Shown piece by piece: positions 7,932 through 16,902 of a stretch of 64,000 nucleotides of DNA; the stretch's first letter is position 1; each line of letters starts with the position of its first letter. The DNA is from HGM04593 sp045533955 (lineage in GTDB: Bacteria; Bacteroidota; Bacteroidia; Bacteroidales; Bacteroidaceae). The stretch spans positions 1 to 64,000 of the forward strand of contig JAZSIU010000101.1 of NCBI GenBank assembly GCA_045533955.1, written 5' to 3'. Both the position numbers and the translations under genes were made by a program. The notes under the pieces were generated by a model. It did no database searches. It was not told the DNA's origin and worked only from the letters and a program-made list of their open reading frames with translations.

Positions 7932-8474
7932 TTACTTAAAATATCTGTTAAACAGCCCCTCGAATCCCTTGCCGTGGCGAGCCTCATCCTTGGCCATCTC
8001 GTGTACTGTATCGTGAATAGCATCAAGGTTAAGTTCTTTTGCGCGCTTGGCAATTCTGTACTTATCGGCACAAGCACCCGACTCGGCATTCATACGCTTG
8101 TCAAGATTAGTTTTTGTGTCCCAAACAACATCTCCAAGCAGTTCGGCGAACTTTGCAGCGTGCTCGGCCTCTTCCCAAGCGTAACGCTTGAAAGCCTCGG
8201 CAATCTCGGGATAACCCTCGCGGTCGGCCTGACGGCTCATTGCCAGATACATTCCAACCTCGGTGCACTCGCCAATGAAGTGAGCGTTCAGATCTTTTAT
8301 CATCTCCTCGTCGCAACCTTTTGCAACACCAATCACGTGCTCTTGAACAAACTCGAGCTTACCCTCAACCACCTCGTTGAATTTGTTGGCGGGAACCTTG
8401 CACATAGGACATCTTTCGGGAGCAGAATCACCATCGTGAACATAACCACATACTGAGCAAATAAATCTTTTCAT
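7932..8474 (-). CDS. Reverse rubrerythrin (N-terminal rubredoxin domain)
   Basis: A non-haem iron peroxidase that reduces hydrogen peroxide in anaerobes. The rubredoxin iron site is at the N-terminus, Cys6-x2-Cys9 and Cys22-x2-Cys25, followed by a ferritin-like four-helix diiron domain with ligand motifs IGECTEVGMYL, WEEAEHAAKF and KDEARHGKGF. Having rubredoxin first is the 'reverse' arrangement; classical rubrerythrin has it last. It is 180 residues, normal for the family. The PerR-like gene sits 43 bp upstream on the same strand and probably shares its promoter, which is the expected pairing for peroxide-inducible defence. Confidence 0.93.
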   Translation of the reverse strand: MKRFICSVCGYVHDGDSAPERCPMCKVPANKFNEVVEGKLEFVQEHVIGVAKGCDEEMIKDLNAHFIGECTEVGMYLAMSRQADREGYPEIAEAFKRYAWEEAEHAAKFAELLGDVVWDTKTNLDKRMNAESGACADKYRIAKRAKELNLDAIHDTVHEMAKDEARHGKGFEGLFNRYFK

Positions 8475-8517
8475 AGTCGTAAATTTTAATTGTTATTTAA
8501 TTAGCTTATTTAATTTA

Positions 8518-8940
8518 TTATTGTAAACATTTCTTACATACTCCGCGCAGATACAACTGAGTTTCGGTAACCTTTATTCCTTCGACACCGACAAGGCACC
8601 CGAGAGAATCGCTTTTAACCGGAAGGTCGTAAATATCGCCACACTCGTTACATCTGAAATGCGCGTGCATTTGTGTATTTCCATCGAAACGCAGAAAATT
8701 ATCGTCAATGTGAATCATCATCACAAGCCCCGCATCGGCATACAATTTAAGAGTATTGTAAACGGTAGTCAGAGAGAGAGAGCCAAGCTCGTCGCGCAGC
8801 GCCTCGTACACCTTCTCGGCTGTCGGATGAGCTGTGCTGCGATGAACATACTCATAGATGGCAAGCCTCTGAACCGAAGGACGTATTCCCGATTTCTTCA
8901 ATTCGTCTTTCAACTCTGCTCGTGATAATATTTTCATCAT
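8518..8940 (-). CDS. Fur family regulator, PerR-like
   Basis: A metal-dependent repressor with an N-terminal winged helix (LTTVYNTLKLYADAGLV) and a C-terminal dimer domain with the structural zinc site Cys97/Cys100/Cys135/Cys138. The regulatory site reads RFDGNTQMHAHFRC: Asp86 followed by His92 and His94. Asp at this place is typical of peroxide sensors of the PerR type, where metal-catalysed oxidation of a histidine releases DNA. It is 140 residues, first gene of a pair with rubrerythrin, with a strong promoter at 8990-9020. A PerR role is inferred from the Asp and the neighbour; Fur or Zur function is less likely. Confidence 0.88.
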   Translation of the reverse strand: MMKILSRAELKDELKKSGIRPSVQRLAIYEYVHRSTAHPTAEKVYEALRDELGSLSLTTVYNTLKLYADAGLVMMIHIDDNFLRFDGNTQMHAHFRCNECGDIYDLPVKSDSLGCLVGVEGIKVTETQLYLRGVCKKCLQ

Positions 8941-8989
8941 TATAAGTTTTACTCTTGTTTATTTTCGCATTTCATTTCTGAAATCATTG

Positions 8990-9020
8990 CAAATATAAAA
9001 CCATTTTAAATACTGTGCAA
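8990..9020 (-). promoter_or_regulatory. Promoter of the perR-like/rubrerythrin pair
   Basis: On the minus strand TTG (9020-9018), 20 bp, then TATATTTG (8997-8990), a full match to the Bacteroidota housekeeping promoter. Transcription should start near 8984, giving a leader of about 45 nt. Confidence 0.7.
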
Positions 9021-9089
9021 GTATTTTCTCGATTTTTTTTATTTTTTTCTTTTTTTTTCATCAAAAGGCACATTTTTTCAACACAAATC

Positions 9090-9120
9090 TTGCAGTTACA
9101 ATAATTACTATTTATCTTTG
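9090..9120 (+). promoter_or_regulatory. Promoter of the fasciclin lipoprotein gene
   Basis: TTG (9090-9092), 20 bp, TATCTTTG (9113-9120). The start is expected near 9126 and the leader is about 100 nt. Confidence 0.7.
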
Positions 9121-9226
9121 GGCAAATTATCCTTATTATATATAAAGTAGAGCCTTTATAAATTATAAGCCGACTTTTGAAAGTCGAATTAAACGCAACA
9201 AAAAAATATTAAAAATAACACAAAAG

Positions 9227-11353
9227 ATGAAAAAAAACTTTCTAACCCGAATCAAGTCCATCACATTTCTCTCTATGCTGGGAGTGGCAGGTGCATTCTT
9301 TACCGCTTGTACCGAGGACATTGACCAAAGCAACAGGTACACCTTTACAGGTGAGACCATAAGCGACTACCTCGTTAATAACCCCGAGAATTTCAGCAGT
9401 TTCAGCTATCTGCTCGACAAGGCGCACATTGGAAAAGCATCATCAAGTAGTATTCTCAAGACACTGAGTACATACGGTGCATATACCTGCTTTGCCCCAA
9501 CAAACAAGGCAATTGACGCCTATTTGCTCGAGCAATATGAAATTTGGCACAACTCACTCGATAGTGCCGAGATTGAGGACACCGGAATCTACTCACCCTA
9601 TCTCGAGGAGCTGAGCGACTCAATGGCAACCGTAATTGCCAAGAACCACATCATTGAGGCCGCATTCTTCACCACCGACATCAAGAGCGACGGTGCATTC
9701 CCCAAAAACAACATCAACAACCGCTTTACCACCGTATCGTTCGAGAACGACGAACAAGGCAATGTAATGATTATGATCAATAACAGTGCAAAAATCGTCG
9801 TAGCCGACCACGAGACCGAGAATGGAATTGTACACGTAGTTGACCACGTAGTTGCACCCTCGAACAAACTCCTGTGCGACCACTTTGCACAATACGAAGA
9901 GTTCAGTATTCACAGCGAGGCAATCACCCTGACAGGCCTTGACGAGGTACTGCGCATCTTCGAGCTCGACCCCGACTACGACCCCTATATGACATCACCC
10001 TCCAAGATGTCAACATCGGCGATGGGAAAACCCGCCCCCTACCCCGAGACCTACGTACAAAAGTATACACTCCTTGGCGTAACAAACACAACATACGCAA
10101 AGTACGGCATCACCGACCTTGAGAGCCTTGTTGCATACGCCGAGAAATGGTATGGCAAGGAAGCCAAAGGCCAGTATAATAATCCCGAGAATGCACTCTA
10201 TAAGCTAATATCTTACCATATTATCGACCGCCAGCTGCTCTACAACGGAACAGCACCCGGAGGATTCGTAATGGACGGCTTCGAGGATATTCACGACGGC
10301 TACAAGGCATCGGAGAACATCCCCAACACATTCGAGCGTTACGACTACTTCGAGACCCTCCACCCCTACTCGATAATCAAAGCCACACGTCCCAAAATAG
10401 ACTCGCCCCGCAAGGATGACCTTATCCTAAACTTCTCACAAGAGGATGGAACCGTTGTTAAAAACAATGATATGAAAGAGCACATCAACGCACGCGTTCT
10501 TCCAATCTCAGAGGCCACACAGCTTCCCGGCCTCGAAAAGTTCGACGACAACACCCTCAACGGCAGTATCCACGTAATAGACCGTCTGCTCATCTACAAC
10601 GAGGACGAGATGAAGGGTAACATACTTAACGAGCGTATGCGTTGGGACTCGGCCTCACTCTTCCCCGAGCTCACAAACAACGGTGTAAGATGGCACGAGC
10701 GCAAAGAAGATTGGAAAGAGATTTACATTCCCGATGGCTACTGCAAGCGTCTGAAAGTAAACAACGAATCGACCCTCCCATTCTACCTGCCCCCCCACCC
10801 CAACCAGCTTAACGGATGGGCCAACTATCAGGGCGATGAGATTTTGGTTGACGGACAGTACGACTTCCAATATCGTATTCCCCACGTACCCGAGGGAACA
10901 TACGAGATTCGATTCGGATTCGGATTCTCATCGGCACGCGGTATCTGCCAATTCTATCTGGACAACAAGATTACAGGTATCCCCGTAGATATGTTCTACT
11001 ACGATAACAAGCGCACAATGATTGCAGCCGATATGGCAACAGTTATCGACGGAGCATTTGCAGGCGACCAAGATGCCATTGACGAGTACGACAAAGTTCT
11101 GCGTAACCGCGGATGGATGAAAGGCCCCGCCAGCGTATTCAGCAACGGTAGCGACTCAAAGTCGATGCGCGAATCACAAGTAGCTTACCGCCGCATCGTA
11201 ACACAGGCACACCTCACAAAGGGCGACCATTGGTTGCGTTTCAAGGACGTAACAGTAGGTGGCAGTAACCTGCGTCAATTCTCACAGGACTACCTTGAGA
11301 TTGTACCCAAGAGCGTAATTACCGACCCCTCAAAGCCCGAGGATAAACTCTAA
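9227..11353 (+). CDS. Fasciclin-domain lipoprotein
   Basis: A surface or periplasmic lipoprotein: signal peptide with lipobox FFTACTED, lipidated Cys at about residue 28. Two fasciclin-like regions follow. The first (about 45-215) has YTCFAPTNKAIDAYL and the later ENGIVHVVDHVVAPS. The second (about 225-455) has YTLLGVTNTTYAKYG and NGSIHVIDRLLIY. From about 460 to the end there is a further, non-fasciclin region with beta-sandwich character (PEGTYEIRFGFGFSSARG), which I cannot assign. In Bacteroidales such proteins often accompany SusC/SusD pairs, but none is here. The gene has its own promoter and terminator and so appears monocistronic. Fasciclin domains mediate adhesion; ligand unknown. Confidence 0.85.
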   Translation: MKKNFLTRIKSITFLSMLGVAGAFFTACTEDIDQSNRYTFTGETISDYLVNNPENFSSFSYLLDKAHIGKASSSSILKTLSTYGAYTCFAPTNKAIDAYLLEQYEIWHNSLDSAEIEDTGIYSPYLEELSDSMATVIAKNHIIEAAFFTTDIKSDGAFPKNNINNRFTTVSFENDEQGNVMIMINNSAKIVVADHETENGIVHVVDHVVAPSNKLLCDHFAQYEEFSIHSEAITLTGLDEVLRIFELDPDYDPYMTSPSKMSTSAMGKPAPYPETYVQKYTLLGVTNTTYAKYGITDLESLVAYAEKWYGKEAKGQYNNPENALYKLISYHIIDRQLLYNGTAPGGFVMDGFEDIHDGYKASENIPNTFERYDYFETLHPYSIIKATRPKIDSPRKDDLILNFSQEDGTVVKNNDMKEHINARVLPISEATQLPGLEKFDDNTLNGSIHVIDRLLIYNEDEMKGNILNERMRWDSASLFPELTNNGVRWHERKEDWKEIYIPDGYCKRLKVNNESTLPFYLPPHPNQLNGWANYQGDEILVDGQYDFQYRIPHVPEGTYEIRFGFGFSSARGICQFYLDNKITGIPVDMFYYDNKRTMIAADMATVIDGAFAGDQDAIDEYDKVLRNRGWMKGPASVFSNGSDSKSMRESQVAYRRIVTQAHLTKGDHWLRFKDVTVGGSNLRQFSQDYLEIVPKSVITDPSKPEDKL

Positions 11354-11387
11354 AAGAATAACACCCCCAAATGGGGAGGGACAAAAT

Positions 11388-11419
11388 AAAGAACACTTCC
11401 CTTTTGGGGAGTGTTCTTT
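11388..11419 (+). terminator. Terminator after the fasciclin gene
   Basis: AAAGAACACTTCCC and GGGGAGTGTTCTTT pair (one G.T) around a TTTT loop. It ends about 30 bp before the nadE start and may also shape the nadE leader. Confidence 0.65.
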
Positions 11420-11449
11420 GTAATATACCAACAAAAGAAAAAAGCACCA

Positions 11450-13375
11450 ATGAGACACGGATTCATAAAAGTGGCAGCAGGAACACCAAAAGTAAAAGTC
11501 GCCGACTGCCACTACAACGCCCTACAAATAACAGAGATAATAAAAGAGGCCGACGAAAAAGGCGTCGAAATACTCACACTACCCGAGCTCGCCATCACAT
11601 CGGCTACCTGCGGCGACCTCTACACACAACCCCTATTATTACAGCAGAGCCAGCAAGCACTAAGCTACATACTCGCACACAGCCAAGATACAAATACAAT
11701 AGCAATAATAGGCACACCAATAGCCCACAAAGCAAAAATACTGAATTGCGCAGTAGTAATATACAAAGGACGCATCGAAGGCGTTGTAGCCAAGAGCAAC
11801 TACCCCTCACAGAGCGAGAGCGGACAGGAGCGATGGTTCGCATCGGGCGAGAAAACAGCCGACGGCGAGACAATCACCCTCTGTCAACAAACAACCAAAC
11901 TATACAGCAACCGCATCTTCTCGACCAGGAGCTACACATTCGCCGTCGAGATTGGCGAGAATATGCTCAGCCCCATAGCCACAGGCATACAAATGGCACT
12001 GCAAGGCGCCGAGATAATAGCGAGCCTCGGCGCAGTGAGTGAGATTGCAGGCAGGCACCGCGTTCTTTTGGAGGGGCACCTCAACATCAGCCGCCGGAGC
12101 ATCAGCGGGCATATATTCGCAAGCAGCGGGCCGGGCGAATCGACAAGCGACCTTGTATTTGCAGGCGAGAGCTTTATCGTCGAAGCAGGCGAGCTTTTAT
12201 CCCGTGGCAAACGCTTCGGCACAGAAAACCAAATTATAATATCCGAGATTGACGTCGAACTTTTGCGCCGTCGACGTATGACAAGCAAAACCTTTGCAGC
12301 AGCGCAGCACCCGGCAGACGAAAAAATAGGCACAACGCATATTGCTTACGAAGCAGGCGAGAGCGAGACCCTCACACGCACATTCAATCCCCACCCCTTC
12401 ATTCCATCAAAAGAGCACTACGACGAGACGTGCAGCGACATTCTCTCCATTCAGGCAGCAGGCCTTGCCAAGCGCCTTATGCACACCAACTCAGAGAGCT
12501 GCGTCATTGGAATATCGGGCGGGCTCGACTCGACCCTCGCCCTGCTTGTAGCAGTGCGTGCATTCGACCTTTTGGGCAAAGAACGCACAGGCATCATAGG
12601 CGTAACAATGCCGGGATTCGGCACAACCGACCGCACCTACACCAACGCCCTCGAGCTGATGAAAAGCCTCGGAATAACAATGCGCGAGGTACCCATCAGA
12701 GAGGCCTGCAAGCAACATTTCAAAGACATCGGGCACGACATTTCGGTACACGACGTAACATACGAAAATTCGCAGGCACGCGAGCGCACACAGATTCTAA
12801 TGGACATCTCGAACCAGACGAACGGCTTTGTTGTGGGCACGGGCGACCTCTCGGAGCTCGCACTCGGCTGGGCCACCTACAACGGCGACCAGATGAGTAT
12901 GTACGGAGTAAACGCCTCGGTACCAAAAACACTCGTGCAACACCTTGTACGCTGGGCCGCATCAAATATTGTCGATGAGAAGACATACGCAATACTCACA
13001 GACATTGTTGACACACCAATATCACCCGAGCTCACCCCCGCAAACGAAAAAGGCGAAATAAAGCAAAAGACCGAAGACCTTGTGGGCCCTTACGAGCTGC
13101 ACGACTTTTTCCTATACCACTTTATGACAAACGGCTACACACCCCAAAAGATATACCACATAGCCCAACACACATTCAAAGAACGCTACAACGAAGAGAC
13201 GATAAAAAAATGGCTCACCACATTCTTCCGCCGCTTCTTTACCCAACAATTCAAGCGCTCCTGTATGCCCGACGGCCCACAAGTGAGTTGTTGCAGCCTT
13301 AGCCCCCGAGGCGGATGGCAAATGCCATCGGACGCAAGCTACACACTATGGATGACTCAATGCGAAGAGTTATAA
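11450..13375 (+). CDS. nadE: NAD(+) synthase, two-domain, with the glutaminase cysteine replaced
   Basis: It catalyses the last step of NAD synthesis, amidation of nicotinate adenine dinucleotide. Residues 1-about 290 form a nitrilase-type glutaminase domain and about 300-641 the synthetase domain with the ATP P-loop SGGLDS (about 355-360). The start is the ATG at 11450, because MRHGFIKVAAG matches the family start; a GTG 39 bp upstream lies inside the terminator hairpin. In the glutaminase domain Glu46 (LPEL) and Lys115 (VAKS) of the catalytic triad are present. The nucleophile position, normally ICEDLW, reads IGENML, so the Cys is Gly169 (codon GGC at 11954-11956; one base from TGC). Surrounding motifs are also worn (SSGPGESTSD). 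The enzyme therefore probably uses free ammonia. Synthetase motifs look intact. Confidence 0.92.
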   Translation: MRHGFIKVAAGTPKVKVADCHYNALQITEIIKEADEKGVEILTLPELAITSATCGDLYTQPLLLQQSQQALSYILAHSQDTNTIAIIGTPIAHKAKILNCAVVIYKGRIEGVVAKSNYPSQSESGQERWFASGEKTADGETITLCQQTTKLYSNRIFSTRSYTFAVEIGENMLSPIATGIQMALQGAEIIASLGAVSEIAGRHRVLLEGHLNISRRSISGHIFASSGPGESTSDLVFAGESFIVEAGELLSRGKRFGTENQIIISEIDVELLRRRRMTSKTFAAAQHPADEKIGTTHIAYEAGESETLTRTFNPHPFIPSKEHYDETCSDILSIQAAGLAKRLMHTNSESCVIGISGGLDSTLALLVAVRAFDLLGKERTGIIGVTMPGFGTTDRTYTNALELMKSLGITMREVPIREACKQHFKDIGHDISVHDVTYENSQARERTQILMDISNQTNGFVVGTGDLSELALGWATYNGDQMSMYGVNASVPKTLVQHLVRWAASNIVDEKTYAILTDIVDTPISPELTPANEKGEIKQKTEDLVGPYELHDFFLYHFMTNGYTPQKIYHIAQHTFKERYNEETIKKWLTTFFRRFFTQQFKRSCMPDGPQVSCCSLSPRGGWQMPSDASYTLWMTQCEEL

Positions 13376-13390
13376 AAAGCACAAAAGCAC

Positions 13391-13422
13391 GACAAAATGA
13401 CACCCGAGGGTGTCATTTTGTC
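13391..13422. promoter_or_regulatory. Perfect 32-bp palindrome before clpB
   Basis: GACAAAATGACACCC and GGGTGTCATTTTGTC (15-bp arms) face each other across GA. It can act as the nadE terminator, although the T-run is poor. Its arm CAAAATGACAC recurs exactly upstream of dnaK (53121-53131), so it may instead be an operator for a chaperone regulon. It lies about 75 bp before the clpB ATG. Confidence 0.55.
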
Positions 13423-13494
13423 GCTTAAACAGCCGTGGTTCAATTTTTGTTTATATCTTAAGTGTAGAACAATAAACAGAAAAAACCATAAACT

Positions 13495-16083
13495 ATGAAC
13501 TTCAACAAATTTACAATCAAAGGACAAGAGGCCATTCAGGCCGCGGTTAATCGCGTGCAGGAGCTTGGCGGGCAGACAATAGAGCCCATCCATCTGCTTG
13601 GCGGCACAATAAGAGCAGCCGAACAGACAAGCACATTTCTTCTGCAAAAATCGGGTGCAAACGCACAGTACATAATAAAAGAGGTAGAGCGTGAAGAGAA
13701 CAACTGCCCCAAAGTATCGGGCGGCGACCCCTATCTGAGCCGCGAGAGCAACGAGGTACTTACAAAAGCCACCACCATTGCCCTCGAATTCAGCGACGAG
13801 TATGTGTCGATAGAAGCCATCCTTCTGGCCCTCCTCGGCGTACAAAGCCGCGCATCGGCAATACTGCGCAACGCAGGCGTACAAGAAAAAAGCCTCAGAG
13901 CAGCCATAAACGAGCTGCGCAAGGGCGAGAGTGTAAAATCACAATCGGCCGAGGAAAGCTATCAATCGCTCTCGAAATATGCCATCAACCTTAACGAGGC
14001 AGCACAGAGCGGCAAGCTCGACCCCGTCATCGGCCGCGACGACGAGATACGCCGTATACTGCAAATTCTGAGCCGCCGCACAAAGAACAACCCCATACTC
14101 ATAGGCGAGCCGGGCACCGGAAAGACCGCCATAGTCGAGGGGCTCGCCCACCGCATAGTACGCGGCGACGTCCCCGATAATCTGCGCGACAAACAGATAT
14201 ACTCGCTTGATATGGGCGCCCTTGTAGCCGGAGCAAAATACAAAGGCGAATTCGAGGAGCGACTAAAAGGCGTAATAAACGAGGTATTAAAATCGGACGG
14301 AGGCATAATACTCTTCATCGACGAGATACACACCCTCGTCGGCGCAGGAAAAGGCGAAGGAGCAATGGACGCCGCCAACATCTTAAAGCCCGCCCTTGCC
14401 CGCGGCGAGCTGCGTTCGATAGGTGCCACCACCCTCGACGAGTATCAGAAATATTTCGAAAAGGACAAAGCCCTCGAACGCCGTTTCCAGAGCGTCGTAG
14501 TGAACGAGCCCGACAAAATGAGCACAATCTCCATCCTACGCGGCCTGAAAGAGCGCTACGAGAATCACCACAAAGTGCGCATACAGGACGACGCACTAAT
14601 TGCCGCCGTAACCCTGAGCGACCGCTACATAACAGAGCGTTTCCTCCCCGACAAAGCCATCGACCTTATCGACGAGGCCGCCGCAAAGCTGCGTATGGAG
14701 CGCGACTCACTGCCCGAGGAGCTCGACGAAATATCACGCCACATAAAACAATTAGAAATTGAACGCGAAGCAATCAAGCGCGAAAAAGATGAAGAAAAGT
14801 TGCAACACCTCGGCCGTGCCATAAGTACCCTCAAAGAGCAAGAGCAAGAAAAACGCGCACAGTGGCAGCACGAAAAAGAGCTTGTCAACCGCATACAAAG
14901 CGCCAAGCAAGAGATTGAGAAACTAAAATTCGAGGCCGACAAAGCCGAGCGCGAAGGCAACTACGGACGCGTGGCCGAGATACGCTACGGGCACATAAAG
15001 GCCCTTAACGACGAGATTCAAAAAGTACAAGAGACACTGCACAGCGCACAAGGCAGCAACGCAATGATAAAAGAGGAGGTAACAGCCGAGGACATTGCCG
15101 AGGTTGTGGCACGCTGGACAGGAATCCCCGTAAGCAAGATGCTTCAGAGCGAACGCGAGAAGCTGCTGAACCTCGAAGATGAGCTACACAAGCGCGTCAT
15201 TGGACAGTCGCGTGCCATTGAGGCCGTGAGCGACGCCGTGCGTCGCAGCCGCGCAGGCCTGCAAGACCCCAAGCGCCCCATCGGGTCGTTCATCTTCTTG
15301 GGCACAACAGGTGTCGGAAAAACCGAGCTTGCCAAAGCCCTCGCCTCGTACCTATTCAACGACGAGACACTTATGACGCGAATAGATATGAGCGAGTATC
15401 AAGAGAAATTCTCAGTATCGCGCCTCATCGGCGCCCCTCCGGGATACGTAGGTTACGACGAGGGCGGCCAGCTTACCGAGGCTGTACGCCGCAAACCCTA
15501 CTCCGTTGTACTCTTCGACGAGATTGAAAAGGCCCACCCCGACGTGTTCAACATACTGCTTCAGGTGCTCGACGACGGTCGCCTCACCGACAACAAAGGG
15601 CGCACCGTAAACTTTAAGAACACAATAATTATAATGACGAGCAATTTGGGCAGCGCCTACATTCAGGAACGATTCTCGCAGATAGACGAGAGCAACCGCG
15701 AGCGCATCATCGAAGAGACGACGGCGCACATTATGGAGCTTCTCAAGAAGAACATACGTCCCGAGTTTCTGAACCGCATAGACGAGACCATAATGTTCAC
15801 CCCGCTCGACAAGGAAGAGATTAAGGCAATTGTACGCCTGCAAACGGAGGCCGTCGGCAAGATGCTTCACGAGAATGGCATCGAGCTGTCGCTCACCCAG
15901 CGGGCAATAGACTTTATAGCCTCGGCAGGCTTCGACCCCGAATTTGGGGCACGCCCCATTAAGCGCGCCATTCAGCGCCATCTGCTCAACGACCTATCGA
16001 AGCAGATTCTTGCGGGCACTGTGCACAAGGACTCTAAAATAACGGTCGATTCATCGGGTAGCTGCCTCGAGTTTAGGAACTAA
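13495..16083 (+). CDS. clpB: ATP-dependent chaperone ClpB
   Basis: A hexameric disaggregase that works with DnaK to rescue aggregated proteins. Order: N-terminal double Clp domain (1-about 145), first AAA+ module with Walker A GEPGTGKTAIVEG and Walker B LFIDEIHTLVG, a long coiled-coil middle domain (about 400-530, EREAIKREKDEEKLQ) that distinguishes ClpB from ClpA/ClpC, second AAA+ module with GTTGVGKTELAKA and LFDEIEKAHPDV, and the C-terminal oligomerisation domain. It is 862 residues, the usual length. No clear TAnnTTTG promoter is seen; the palindrome at 13391-13422 is the main upstream feature. Flanked 3' by a strong bidirectional terminator. Confidence 0.97.
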   Translation: MNFNKFTIKGQEAIQAAVNRVQELGGQTIEPIHLLGGTIRAAEQTSTFLLQKSGANAQYIIKEVEREENNCPKVSGGDPYLSRESNEVLTKATTIALEFSDEYVSIEAILLALLGVQSRASAILRNAGVQEKSLRAAINELRKGESVKSQSAEESYQSLSKYAINLNEAAQSGKLDPVIGRDDEIRRILQILSRRTKNNPILIGEPGTGKTAIVEGLAHRIVRGDVPDNLRDKQIYSLDMGALVAGAKYKGEFEERLKGVINEVLKSDGGIILFIDEIHTLVGAGKGEGAMDAANILKPALARGELRSIGATTLDEYQKYFEKDKALERRFQSVVVNEPDKMSTISILRGLKERYENHHKVRIQDDALIAAVTLSDRYITERFLPDKAIDLIDEAAAKLRMERDSLPEELDEISRHIKQLEIEREAIKREKDEEKLQHLGRAISTLKEQEQEKRAQWQHEKELVNRIQSAKQEIEKLKFEADKAEREGNYGRVAEIRYGHIKALNDEIQKVQETLHSAQGSNAMIKEEVTAEDIAEVVARWTGIPVSKMLQSEREKLLNLEDELHKRVIGQSRAIEAVSDAVRRSRAGLQDPKRPIGSFIFLGTTGVGKTELAKALASYLFNDETLMTRIDMSEYQEKFSVSRLIGAPPGYVGYDEGGQLTEAVRRKPYSVVLFDEIEKAHPDVFNILLQVLDDGRLTDNKGRTVNFKNTIIIMTSNLGSAYIQERFSQIDESNRERIIEETTAHIMELLKKNIRPEFLNRIDETIMFTPLDKEEIKAIVRLQTEAVGKMLHENGIELSLTQRAIDFIASAGFDPEFGARPIKRAIQRHLLNDLSKQILAGTVHKDSKITVDSSGSCLEFRN

Positions 16084-16121
16084 ACGGTCGCAGGAATCTC
16101 TCGGACAGAAGAGCCGCCTAT

Positions 16122-16168
16122 AAAAAATTGCGGGTAGGAACCTCAGTTGTTCCTACCCGCAATTTTTT
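16122..16168. terminator. Bidirectional terminator between clpB and the DUF4923 gene
   Basis: A perfect 20-bp stem with 7-nt loop CTCAGTT: arm one at 16122-16141 (A6 then TTGCGGGTAGGAAC), arm two at 16149-16168 ending in T6. It has A/T runs on both sides and serves the convergent genes. Confidence 0.9.
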
Positions 16169-16182
16169 ATCTGTACAATATG

Positions 16183-16881
16183 CTATTTCTTTAGTTTAAC
16201 ACCCAGCATCATACCATCGTAATTATTCAACAACGAAGATATTGTGCCCAGCGTCGAAGAGGCTGCACTCAGACGGCTGTCTGCACTTCCCTCGCCAAGC
16301 GAGCCTGTCGACGAAGAAACTTTCGACGTAACCGTCTGCACAAGCGACAGCAGCTTATCTGCATTAAATACAATACTCATCGACGACATATTATAAGCCA
16401 CGTGAGTATTGAAATTCATACGACCATAGAAAGTAAATTTAATGGTCTTTTCTTTTGCATCCAACAAATATCTGCCACCAAGCTCGCGACCGGCCATTTT
16501 CACCACGCAGCTGTCGTTACCTATGAAAGTAAACGAGCACACCCCCTCTTTCACACCGATGCGTCCAAGATAGCCATCGAGTTTCTCTTCAATCTTGGCC
16601 GTTGCAACGGTGCCGCCTATGTTGGCAAGCGCCTCATTGCTCTCGAGCACACAGGCAGTGCCTGTATATTCCCAAGTACCCTTGAGCAGGCTCTCGGATA
16701 ATTTCACAGAGCCACCCAACAAAGAGCCCAGCACATTTGTGATTGTATTATCGGTCGAAGAAGAGCTCTCCTTATCGCCGCCGAAAATCTTGCCGAACAA
16801 CCCCGAAAGCCCCGACTGAGCCGAAACACCCTGACTGCACATAAGCGCAACGACAAATAAAAATGCAAAAATCTTTTTCAT
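16183..16881 (-). CDS. DUF4923 family secreted protein
   Basis: A 232-residue exported protein: signal peptide MKKIFAFLFVVALMCSQGVSA, then a Gly/Ser-rich stretch (SGLSGLFGKIFGGDKESSSS) and the DUF4923 domain with GTWEYTGTACVLES, KEGVCSFTFIGNDSCVVKM and IKFTFYGRMNFNTHVAYNM. The pattern is lipocalin-like beta strands. The function is not known. It lies 21 bp behind the DUF5606 gene on the same strand and probably shares its transcript. Confidence 0.85.
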   Translation of the reverse strand: MKKIFAFLFVVALMCSQGVSAQSGLSGLFGKIFGGDKESSSSTDNTITNVLGSLLGGSVKLSESLLKGTWEYTGTACVLESNEALANIGGTVATAKIEEKLDGYLGRIGVKEGVCSFTFIGNDSCVVKMAGRELGGRYLLDAKEKTIKFTFYGRMNFNTHVAYNMSSMSIVFNADKLLSLVQTVTSKVSSSTGSLGEGSADSRLSAASSTLGTISSLLNNYDGMMLGVKLKK

Positions 16882-16902
16882 AGTAGTATTGTCAAGTAAA
16901 AA

